From Leucaena leucocephala (taxonomy: Eukaryota > Streptophyta > Magnoliopsida > Fabales > Fabaceae), in the NCBI GenBank assembly GCA_037074615.1, contig CM073535.1:3100001-3164000 (forward strand): a DNA stretch of 64,000 nt. Reading direction: 5' to 3'. The notes under the pieces are model-generated. The model ran no database searches, was not told where the DNA came from, and was given only the letters and a program-made list of their open reading frames with translations. This document shows, piece by piece, positions 46,850 to 57,090 of the stretch; position 1 is the stretch's first letter, and the number at the start of each line of letters is the position of its first letter. The position numbers and the translations under genes were made by a program.

Positions 46850-47660
46850 GATAGACAAAAATAATATTCCAACTTGCTAATTGTAGAATAACTCAGTCAA
46901 ACTATCAATTAATTATATATGCCAAAAAGCCACGTTTAAGAAATTACAAGTCCTTAAGTAATCAATATATAAATTATAATAAAGGGAGAAAGTATACGTG
47001 TGGAACAGATAATAGAGATGAACCAATAATTTGAACTCTTTGCACATTATATATCTTACCACAAACTGTAGTTGATCGGTTGCTTTAAGAGCAATGTTTA
47101 ATTAAATTAACATCATATTAATTATTCCAAGTTACTAGAGCCGACTAAGTTTATTAGATTATACAGAAATTTATAAAAGTCAAATATCTGTAGCTGTAAG
47201 TACTGAATTAATAGGATTGGCCGATTGGGAAGGGCGAAAACTTTGACTTTCTCTCCCCTCCCCCTCCAAATTTATAATATGAACAGTTTCTCAGTTCATT
47301 CAATGACATCATAGTGTGTGATTTTGCATTCACACATGCCAAAAAGTTTAAATCGGATTCCTTGTCAATGTCGTATAAATCATGACAGCTGTAGTTAAGT
47401 TTGCCAACTTAATTTTCTTTGAACTTAAGCTCGCAAGTTTGTAAACTTTAACCAGACAAACCATTAACTGCTAGATTTTAAAACAAGACGATTTATGGCT
47501 CCTACTCGGTCTTGTTCAGATTTTAATCGAGGATGATGGGTACTTGCATGCAGTTCAACAGATGCATATTATTTTCTGAAACGGTTCTTAAGCCCTGAGA
47601 CTGACTGCAGTTTCTAGATTTTAGTTCTTGTCCAAGTTATGCTTATATATGCTTTGTGCC
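46850..47660. repeat. PI-I duplication unit spacer, copy A
   Basis: Blocks such as ATATATGCCAAAAAGCCACG, AGGATTGGCCGATTGGGAAGG and TTACTTGCATGCAG-like recur in the same order at 53575-54440 (copy B) and 55840-56990 (copy C). This marks tandem duplication of a region holding one inhibitor gene plus spacer. Confidence 0.85.
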
Positions 47661-48041
47661 AGTTATTTGCTGCTGTTGTTCCAGGTTTTAAGATTCCAAT
47701 CGATGATCTTTACTTGTTTCTTGTTTACATAATTTGTATTGGAAATATACTTGAAAGGAAACTTCTTCAATTTGAAAAAAATATACATTTAAAAGATAAG
47801 GTGAATTTGAAAAAATATACATAAACGAACATGCAATTAAAGTGTAAACTTTACAGAGAGTTGAATAGTTTACATGAGGCACTCGTAATTATTGACGACA
47901 GACAACATACACAAGAATTACAAGAATGACATGAAATGAATTTGGATATATAAAATAAAAAGTTAATAAGGAACTCCTTATTGCATGGCTATAAATGAAA
48001 TGGAGTGTTGATGAAGAGTGAAAAACAGATAAGATTGTGAT

Positions 48042-48165
48042 CTATCCGATCCTGGGAACCCGAGTAACAATGCCATCAGCATTGACCCACACCCAAATCC
48101 TATCGCATCGGAAGTCATTGATGACGCTGCTTCCTTCTTCCAATACACAAAAACCAATTACTTCA
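48042..48165 (-). pseudogene. Truncated PI-I pseudogene
   Basis: The minus strand encodes only the last 33 residues of an inhibitor, EEGSSVINDFRCDRIWVWVN and onward to the final RIG and stop at 48042. The N-terminal part of exon 2 (KSSWPELVG and onward) is missing. At about 48143 the sequence jumps directly to intron-like ACACAAAAACCAATTAC, which in gene 3 lies upstream of exon 2. The internal deletion removes about 95 coding bases and the acceptor. P1 would be Asn. The LTR retrotransposon sits about 85 bases further upstream and separates the remnant from its promoter spacer. Confidence 0.88.
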
Positions 48166-48252
48166 TGATGCACTAGATTGATATAGCTTTTGTTTGGATT
48201 CACGTTGACAAAATTATGTATGCCAAACTATATATCAATTAACATGATGAGT

Positions 48253-48724
48253 TGATAGAGGCCCAACAGCAGGAACAGAAGGCCCAACCAAGCCACTAAG
48301 GGTTTACACCAGGAGACAGAAACGTCCAAGAGCTGATTCAGCAACATTTAATTCATTTTGTTAACTCAGTTAGCTTCAATCAATTCCAGTCGTGTGCTGT
48401 TACAGGGGTTAGTGGGTAGTACATGGGATAATGGGTAGTAGTCACATAGCGGTACTGGGTAGTTATTTTCCTATTTTATGTCAGTTTTTATTTTTGCTGT
48501 TAATTAATTTTATTCCAGAAAAAGAACTCTGTACTGACTATATATTGGCCATTTGGGCTTTAATGAAGGGAGAAAAATCTTTACAGAGTAAAATCATTTA
48601 CTGGAGATACTCCACGGCTATTGGGAAGTCTGAAACAAGATACTTGTCTTCAGATTTTCTAATAGGAATTCTTCTTTGTTCCTTTCATTCTGTCACCATC
48701 CTTCTACTGGGTTAGCTTCTAACA
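48253..48724 (+). repeat. 5' LTR (472 bp)
   Basis: TG...CA bounded and nearly identical to 53084-53556. It carries a fortuitous 94-codon open frame present in both LTRs, which is not a gene. Confidence 0.96.
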
Positions 48725-48741
48725 AATTTGGTATCAGAGCT

Positions 48742-50121
48742 ATGGTTGTTACACGATCATCGCACGCTACCCGAGATCCTGAAGGAAATCCTTTGGGTGA
48801 TGATCCTTTGGCCCTTATTGCTTCACGACTTGAGGCACTAGATATATTAAATGAAAAAGTAGCTGCATTGGAGGCGCGTTCTCAGCACAAAGAACACACA
48901 CCAGGGAGTCACCGTTTCAGATTAGGAGGAAATGACGATGAATCTGAAATTCATCCAAAAAATCCCAGGTTACCATACACAAAGATCGATTTTCCCAAGT
49001 TTAGTAGAGGAGACCCACGAGGTTGGATTCTGAAAGCAGAAAAATATTTCAGGTATTATGAGACGCCGGAAGATGACAAAGTGGACATTGCATCGATGTA
49101 TTTAGAGGGAGATGCTCTTGATTTATTATCATGGATCATGGGGCAAAGAACAGTGGTTTTCTGGGAGGCACTCATAACAGCACTTCAAGAACAATATGGC
49201 CCTCCTGAATACCAGAATCCAGATGAGTATTTGTGCAGTATTAGACAGATTGGTTCAGTACAGGAGTATCGCTCTGAGTTTGCCCGAAGACAGGCGCATG
49301 TAAGAAATTGGCCTGACCACTGTTTGCTAGGGGTTTTCATCAATGGCCTTAAGGAAGAGCTTAAATCTGATGTACGAATTCACAAGCCCAGAACAGTGTA
49401 CCGGGCTACTAGCCTAGCCTTGGAATATGAAACTAAGCTGAAATCATCAAAAGGGCCCAAGCCCAATCCTGCACACATAAGCCAGCGAACCAATCTGTTT
49501 AGTCAATCTGAACGGGGGAACAACAGCGCGCCTCCCGCCTCTCACCGAAACTTCATCACTGCCCCCTCAGAAAACAAGTCCTTGCAGCCACCATCATCCG
49601 AGATTCAGCATCGGCGAGACAAAGGCTTGTGTTTTAGGTGTGGGGACACTTTTCATCCAGGCCACCGGTGTACCAATTCTCTGTCACTAATGGAGATCAC
49701 TGACCAAGGGGAAGAAATCTTGCCACCAATAACAGAGGTAGCTGACGGAGATGAAGGAGAAGTAGCAGCAGAAATATCATTCAACGCTATTTTAGGGAAG
49801 TCGTCAGCTTCAACAATGAGGTTAGAAGGAAAGGTCCGTGATTCGCGGGTGCTTATCCTAGTCGACAGTGGGTCAACTCACAATTTCATTTCAGAGAATG
49901 TTGTTGCCAAACTCCAGCTGCCGTCGCAAGCTACTCAGTTCTTCGGGGTTCAGATAGGCGACGGACGAATGGTGAGGTGTAATCGAGTATGTGATGAGGT
50001 TGAGGTACAGATTTCTGATTTAAAGATTAAGCAACAATTTTTCCCTTTTCCATTAAGGAACACTGATCTTGTCCTGGGAATCAAGTGGTTGGCTTCCTTG
50101 AATACGGTACAAGCAAACTGA
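48742..50121 (+). pseudogene. Retrotransposon gag-protease region, ends in a premature stop
   Basis: It starts at ATG 48742 (MVVTRSSHATRDPEGNP), 17 bases after the LTR. A gag core (LPYTKIDFPKFSRGDPRGWI) is followed by one zinc knuckle CFRCGDTFHPGHRC (49630-49671) and an aspartic protease active site DSGSTHNF (about 49864). The following RT region is in the same frame, so gag and pol were once one polyprotein. The TGA at 50119-50121 sits where related elements are usually continuous, so I read it as a nonsense mutation. Confidence 0.88.
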
Positions 50122-50127
50122 AATGAA

Positions 50128-51282
50128 ATGTTTATGATTTTCTGGGTGAATGGGAAGAAGTACAAATTACAGGGGATTAACTCAACTCCAGGCGCACCTA
50201 TTCAGCTCCAGAATATGCAATATGAACCTGAGAATTCACAAGGAAGTATCATGGCAGCAGCTGTAGAGACTCTCTGTCAACAGTTTCAGGAGGTCTTTAC
50301 AGAACCGCATTCGCTACCTCCTACCCGAGAGCACTACCACTCTATACCACTGCTACCAGAATCGGTCCCACCTAATTTACGCCCATACAGGTACCCTCAC
50401 TATCAAAAGGATGAAATTGAATCCCAAATTGCAGAACTCCTTGAGCGTGGCTTCATCTGGCCTAGCTCTAGTCCTTTTGCAAGTCCAGTGTTATTAGTCA
50501 GCAAGAAAGATGGATCTTGGAGGATGTGTATTGATTACCGTCGCCTCAACAAAATCACTATTCCAGATAAGTTCCCTATTCCTAACATTAATGAGTTATT
50601 AGATGAACTTCATGGGGCTGTATATTTCTCTAAATTAGACTTATGTTCTGGGTACCACCAAATCCGTGTGCTACCTTCAGACGTGCACAAAACTGCCTTT
50701 CGCACTCATTCAGGGCACTATGAATTCGTAGTTATGCCTTTTGGCCTCACAAATACTCCTACTACTTTCCAATCTGCCATGAATGAATTGTTTCGTCTAC
50801 TCCTCCGAAAATTTGTGTTGGTATTCTTTGACGATATTCTAATATACAGTGCAAATACTCAGCAACATATAGAACATCTCCAAATTGTTTTCCAAATTCT
50901 GCAACAACATTCTTTCTTTGTCAATGCAAAGAAGTGTTCTTTTGGCCAGACACGCATAAATTACTTGGGGCATATTGTATCTGCTCAAGGGGTGGAAGTC
51001 ATGCATGAAAAAATTCATGATGTTGCTCACTGGCCTACCCCAACTTCAGTCAAGGAATTAAGGGGATTCTTGGGGCTTACAGGGTATTACCGGAGATTTG
51101 TGAAGAACTATGGGATCATTGCTCGCCCACTGACCAACTTGACAAAAAAGGATGCATTCAAGTGGACTAAAACAGCCCAAGAGGCTTTTGAAAACCTGAA
51201 GATTGCTTTAACCACCACATACAGTTGCCAAATTTCCAGATCCCTTTTACTGTGGAATGTGATGCTTCTATGGAAGGTATAG
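50128..51282 (+). pseudogene. Retrotransposon reverse transcriptase region
   Basis: Same frame as gag. RT motifs include WRMCIDYRRLNK, KLDLCSGYHQIRV, VMPFGLTN and the catalytic FFDDILIYS around 50826-50850, followed by the thumb and connection (LRGFLGLTGYYRRFV). The frame is lost near 51220, where a small deletion shifts the RNase H part into another frame. Confidence 0.9.
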
Positions 51283-53195
51283 GTGCTGTCCTCATGCAAA
51301 ATGGCAACCCAATCGCTTATTTTAGTAAAGAGTTCTCCTTTTCTAATTGGTATAAGTCAGTATATGATCGGGAACTACTTGCTTTGGTACTCTCTTTGCA
51401 AAAGTGGCGCCATTACTTGTTAGGCCACCATTTCTTTGTGCAAACAGACCATTACAGCCTACAATTCTTGTTGGATCAACATGCTACCACGCCCTCACAG
51501 CAACGCCTCATGGTTAAACTTCTTCCTTTTGACTTTACAATCTCTTACAAGTCGGGGAAAAACAACACAGCAGCTGACTCTTTGTCAAGAAGGCCCCAAT
51601 ATGCAGATTTCTACCACATTGCTTTCCCCATGGCTGATGAATTATTACTATTGCCCCAAGCGTTAGTGGAGGATGCAGAAACTAGGAAAATAATAGAGGG
51701 GATCCAACAAAATTCTGATTCATTTCCTGGTTTTTCCTTGGTGCAAGATCGGTTATACTACAGGTCGCGGCTTGTCATCCCCAACCACACAGCTCTCAGA
51801 GCCACATTAATAGAAGAAGCTCATGCCACACCCACAAGGGGTCATGGTGGTTTCCTCAAAACATTGAAGCGGTTGAGTGAGCAATTATATTGGCGTGGTA
51901 TGAAAAATGATGTCAAACGCTACATACAACAGTGTTACACATGCCAACAAAATAAATATCAAACTCTGGCCCCGGCGAGGCTCTTACAACCACTACCCAT
52001 TCCTTCAAGAATATGGGAAGACATTTCACTTGATTTCATTACTGGGTTGCCTAGATCAGGCGGTTTTGATGTCATCCTTGTAGTAGTGGATCGCCTCAGT
52101 AAATATTGCCATTTGATGTCCTTAACTCACCCCTATTCTGCGAAGATAGTGGCTGAATTCTTCTGCAGAGAAGTGGTTCGATTACACGGCATTCCTAGGT
52201 CGATAATTTCAGACAGAGATCCTCTTTTCCTAAGTGAGTTTTGGCAGGAACTTTTCAGATTAAGCCAGACACGCCTACGAATGAGCACGGCATATCACCC
52301 CAAAACCGATGGGCAAACTGAGGTTGTAAATCGCTGTTTAGAGACTTACCTCCGCTGTTTTACTCATGAACAACCCAAACGATGGAGTAAGTTCCTTTGC
52401 TGGGCAGAATACTCTTTTAATACCAGCTTTCATATTTCTGTCAATACTACTCCCTTCAAGCTAGTATATGGCAGAGAACCTCCACCTCTAGTTCCTTATG
52501 TTAAGGGCGAAACCTTAGTGGCTGAATTGGAAGAGCAACTGGAGTTACGCGATGACATGCTCAAATTGCTGCATCAGAACTTGACCAAAGCTCAACACAG
52601 AATGAAACTTCAGGCAAACCAGAAGAGAAGAGATTTGCAATTATCTCCTGGGGATTTGGTTTGGCTAAGGTTGCAACCGTATCACCAACAGTCGCTGGCT
52701 AGAAGAAAATTCGAAAAACTCTCTCCCAGGTTCTTTGGCCCCTATAAGGTACTTCGAAAATTTGGCCAGGTCTCTTATGAATTGGAACTACCCCCAGAGG
52801 TGAAGATACATCCCATCTTTCACATCTCCCTCTTACAACCAGCATTAGGACTAGTACAAGGGCCCAACCCTCCCCCGCTGCCTCTTTCTTCAGATATGGA
52901 ACTGCTGCTTCACCCCCTCAGTGTGCTACAACACAGCTGGACAAAAGAGGGACACTTAGAACTATTAATTCATTGGGCGTCCCGTTCGATAGAAGACTCA
53001 ACTTGGGAAGACTATGATCTACTAGCTGCTCAATTTCCATCTTTTCGACTTGAGGACAAGTCTTTTTTCCAGGAGGGCAGCATTGATAGAGGCCCAACAG
53101 CAGGAACAGAAGGCCCAACCAAGCCACTAAGGGTTTACACCAGGAGACAGAAACGTCCAAGAGCTGATTCAGCAACATTTAATTCATTTTGTTAA
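51225..53195 (+). pseudogene. Retrotransposon RNase H-integrase-chromodomain region
   Basis: RNase H motifs FTVECDASMEGIGAVLMQ and VQTDHYSLQFLL are followed by the integrase HHCC zinc module (HGGFLKTLKR to CYTCQQNK). The catalytic core has D in SLDFITGLP, D in ISDRDPLF and E in DGQTEVVNRCLE. The C-terminus has PIFHISLLQP and a chromodomain-like LELLIHWASRS then WEDYDLLAAQFP. The frame is open for 656 codons and its last 37 codons lie inside the 3' LTR, so element coding sequence and LTR overlap. Confidence 0.92.
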
Positions 53196-53556
53196 CTCCA
53201 GTTAGCTTCAATCAATTCCAGTCGTGTGCTGTTACAGGGGTTAGTGGGTAGTACATGGGATAATGGGTAGTAGTCACATAGCGGTACTGGGTAGTTATTT
53301 TCCTATTTTATGTCAGTTTTTATTTTTGCTGTTAATTAATTTTATTCCAAAAAAAGAACTCTGTACTGACTATATATTGGCCATTTGGGCTTTAATGAAG
53401 GGAGAAAAATCTTTACAGAGTAAAATCATTTACTGGAGATACTCCACGGCTATTGGAAAGTCTGAAACAAGATACTTGTCTTCAGATTTTCTAATAGAAA
53501 TTCTTCTTTGTTCCTTTCATTGTGTCACCATCCTTCTACTGGGTTAGCTTCTAACA
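53084..53556 (+). repeat. 3' LTR (473 bp)
   Basis: It matches the 5' LTR except for one inserted C near 53200 and four substitutions in the second half. Confidence 0.96.
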
Positions 53557-53574
53557 TGAGTCCTATAAGGGCAT

Positions 53575-54440
53575 TCGATCGCTACTAACTCAGTCAAAAT
53601 ATATATCAATTCTATATGCCAAAAAGCCCTGTGAATAAGAAATTACAAGTCCTTAATCAATCTATAAATTATAATAAAGGGAAAGTATTCCCTTGAAACA
53701 AATAATAGATGAACCAGTGATTTGATCGGTTGCTTTCAGAACAAAGTTTAATTAAATTAACATCGTCACAAATTAACGAAACTCTAAAATATGTCTTTGT
53801 TTCACACGATTGCTTTAATTTTGAACTTATTATATTCCAAGTCACGAAAGCTAACTGAATTTATTAGATTATCCAGAAACTTGTAAAAGTCAAATATCTC
53901 TAGCTGCAAATATACTTAAGAGGATTGGGACGGAAGGGCGAAAACTTTGGCTTTCCATTCCCTCCCCCGCCAAATTTTTAAATGAATGGTTTCGGTTCAT
54001 TCAATCACGCTTTAATGATTAATGATCATAGTTCGTGATTTCATTTACACACAGAAGTTTAAATCAGATTCCTTGTCAATGTAAAAGTCACGACAGCTAT
54101 AGTTAAGTTTACAAACTTAATTTTCTTTAAACTTAAGCTCCTAAGTTCGTAAACTTAATTTCCTTTTCCTTAGGATATGATACCAGATGTGTTATCCCAG
54201 ATACTAAAATATCTTGGTATCATATAAATAACAACATATCAAACGCAGTCATCGATCCTGCATCCAACATATGATGATATGTAAGTATTTTGCTGTTTAA
54301 AAATCAACTTGAGATCACAATTTCAAAAGTAAGGCAGATCATGGATGTTTAACCATTCATAGTCCAATAGGTTATCGGTACGTTTCTTCATATAGAAAAC
54401 ACGAATAAAACCCAATATGATCATGTGTTGCATCTCAATC
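53575..54440. repeat. PI-I duplication unit spacer, copy B
   Basis: Homologous to 46850-47660 and 55840-56990. It is followed by AT-rich DNA to about 54930 without a gene, then by the 3' flank of PI-I gene 3 (GTAAACAAACATGCAACC onward). Confidence 0.85.
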
Positions 54441-55155
54441 CTTTGTTTGTCCTTTACATTTTTCATCTGTCATAAATAATTAATTTATAAAAATTAATTT
54501 TGTGTGCATAGAAGCTAAATAATTAATTTATAAAAATTAAATAAATTAGTTAAATTAATTGTTTGTAAAAAATATGAGTTGTTTTTTTTAAATATCATTG
54601 GAACTAAGAGAATTCCACCTCATATATACTCTGACCAATCAAAATAAACTATTTATTATTATTTATTGTCAACAATTTATCTACTTTTATTCTTATTCTA
54701 ATTCTTAGGGATTTTTTCTACTTTTCCAAAAAAATAGAAGATGCTAATTAAAATTTAAATAAGATGAGCTGTTGTAATTTAATTTGTGAGAGTACAGATG
54801 AGGTTACAGTTTGAGAGTATATATGTATTTTTCTAGAACTACACCGTGAATGGAAGCTTATTTAATTTGAAGAAAAATTATAAATTTAGGTGTGATCCTT
54901 AAAACCAAAATAAACCTTCAAACGTTTAGAACCGAGAAGAGTAAACAAACATGCAACCAAACTGTAAAGTTTACATATAGTTTAACAGTCTACATAAGCC
55001 ACTCGTAATTATTGACGACAAAGAACATATTACATACACCACAATTACAAGAATGACATGAAATGAATTTGGATATATAAAATGAAAACTGAATAATAAA
55101 CTCCTTATTGCATGGTTGCTACGACATGGAGCAGTGTTGAATAGATAAGATTGTT

Positions 55156-55468
55156 CTATCCGATAATGGGAGTCTTAGTAACAATGCCATTACCATTCAC
55201 CCAAACCCAAACCCTATCGCATCGGAAGTCAAGGATGACACTGCTTCCTTCTTCCACAATTTCTGCATTCACCAACGGATTCTCTTTCTCTATTGTTGCT
55301 TCTGCTGTCTTTCCTTTCGTCCCTACCAGCTCTGGCCATGAACTCTTACCTTCACTCACATCATCAACACACAAAAACCAATCACTTCATAGTACTTGAC
55401 AACAATATCACATTATTATGGAATTACAAGTACATTAATTCTTTCTTACCTTGGCATTCGCTAGACAT
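55156..55468 (-). CDS. Potato-type inhibitor I (PI-I), gene 3
   Basis: Minus-strand exons 55450-55468 and 55156-55349 give 70 residues starting MSSECQGKSSWPELVG and ending TPIIG. The reactive loop is EEGSSVILDFRCDRVWVWVN. P1 by homology is Leu, a chymotrypsin- or subtilisin-type specificity in this family, unlike the Ala of genes 1 and 2. The Cys pair and the first bracing Arg are present; the second bracing position is Trp. The TATA box CTATAAATAG lies about 100 bases upstream. It is the least altered member of the triplicated units. No signal peptide is visible, so a cytosolic or unconventional location is implied. Confidence 0.92.
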
Positions 55469-55568
55469 GTCTTCCACTTGGGGATTTTCCTGCACTATCG
55501 ATCTGTCTCAAGTTTGTCTTTTGTTTTGGATAATTGTGAGGATATGTTTTGGGTTGTACGTTGGGGGG

Positions 55569-55577
55569 CTATTTATA
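55569..55577 (-). promoter_or_regulatory. TATA box of PI-I gene 3
   Basis: TATAAATAG on the minus strand, conserved with the gene 2 promoter. Flanking promoter sequence back to about 55800 is also alignable with 44560-44850. Confidence 0.75.
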
Positions 55578-55839
55578 GTATGGTTTAGGTTGCGTGTTGG
55601 TGAAGTAATGGGAATTTCTGGCTTCTCTCTCGCCATATTTCAAGCATTTGATGTACTTGTATGCGTACGTTCATTCAATTAGAATAGTCAATGTTCTTTT
55701 TTGACACACTATTCTCCAATCCTCTTGTTTTCAACTTTCTCGATTTTGTTTCTCGTTCATGATTGTGTATATAAACATATTATAAAGCTTATCCTCTACA
55801 CCTATCCTCATTTTATTTATTTATTCTTTTTGAAGAAAA

Positions 55840-56990
55840 GGAGAAAAGAATATTCCAACATGCCAATTATAGAATTACAATTCAACTTGTTTTCTATTGG
55901 ATAGGCTTTGAAAAACAGCAAACTATGAATTAATTATATATGCCAAAAAGCCATGTATAATAAATTAGAAGTCCTCAATCAATCTATAAACTAAATAAAG
56001 GGAAAGTATTCGTGTGGAACAAATAATAGAGATGAGCCAGTGATTTGAACTCCTTACATATATCTTACCGCGAAATTCATCGGTTGCTTTAAGAACAAAG
56101 TTTAATTAAAGTAACATCATCTTCCAAAACGTGTTAAATATCAGTAAACAGAACAGCCATACCTTCAAATTAATGAAACTTTCAGATATGCTCTTTGCTT
56201 CACACGATTGCTTTATTTTGTGCTTATTATATTCCAAGTAACGAAAGCCGACTAAATTTATTTGATTATCCAGAAACTTATAAAAGTCAGATATCTTTAT
56301 AGCTGCAAATACTTAATAGGATTGGGAAGCGCGAAAACTTTGACTCTCCCCCCCCCCCCCAACCACCACCAAAGTTTTCAAATGAATAGTTTCAGTTCAT
56401 TCAATGACGCTTTCCTGGTTAATGATCATAGTTTGTGATTTCATTTACACACAAAAGTTTTAATCAGATTCCTTGTCAACGTAAAAATCATGACAGGTTA
56501 AGTTTACAAACTTAATTTTCTTTAAACTTAAGCTCATACCATTAACTGCTAAAGTGCTTTCCACCGTGCTAGATTTTTAAAACAAGATGATTTACGGCTC
56601 CTACATGGTCTTGTTCAGATTTTAATTTAGGACGGGTACTTGCATGCAGCCTAAAAAATGCGTATTATTTTCTGAAACAGTTCTTAAGCCTTGAAACTTA
56701 CTGCAGTTGCTGGATTTTAGTTTTTGTCCAAATTATGCTATGCTTTGTGCGAGCCTTTTGTTGTTGTTGTTACTGTCATTACCATTATGTAAAAGCAGTG
56801 CTGAGTGACTTGAACTTCACTTGTGTACATGCCGCATCATTTATAAAGATATGATGATATGTGAGATGATAATATCAACTTGAGATCACAATTTCATAAG
56901 GCAGATCATGGATATTTAACCATTCTAGTCCAATATGGTATTAGTAAGTTTCTTCATATAGAAAACATAAATAAAACCATATATGGTAAA
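55840..56990. repeat. PI-I duplication unit spacer, copy C
   Basis: Third copy of the spacer. It includes the uninterrupted site corresponding to the LINE insertion (TTTTTGAAGAAAAGGAGAAA) and a run of C at 56347-56360. The end of the similarity lies about 100 bases from the XRCC4 stop codon, marking the right limit of the duplicated region. Confidence 0.8.
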
Positions 56991-57090
56991 GCAGACTGAC
57001 AATATACACACGGATCCATTGCCATATGGAACTAATAACGAGAAAAATGGTCAGTTTAGGTGGAAATTTACTCTTAACTGGTGGAGGGGA

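Larger units (their letters stand above)
48248..53561 (+). mobile_element. Ty3-type LTR retrotransposon with target duplication TGAGT
   Basis: The element spans 48253-53556 (5304 bp). It is bounded by LTRs starting TGATAGAGG and ending TTCTAACA, with TGAGT on both sides (48248-48252 and 53557-53561). The primer-binding site TGGTATCAGAGC (48729-48740) matches initiator Met tRNA, and a purine tract AGGAGGGCAG lies at 53071-53080. Domain order gag, protease, RT, RNase H, integrase, chromodomain-like end is that of Ty3 chromoviruses; the small size and short LTRs fit the Reina group, which is inference. By eye the LTRs differ at four substitutions and one indel over 472 bases, so the insertion is young. 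The coding region is nevertheless broken twice. Confidence 0.96.

Noticed and set aside
48431..48715. 94-codon frame in the 5' LTR, repeated at 53263-53547
   Set aside because: Present in both LTRs only because the LTRs are duplicates. No known protein, and it overlaps regulatory LTR sequence.
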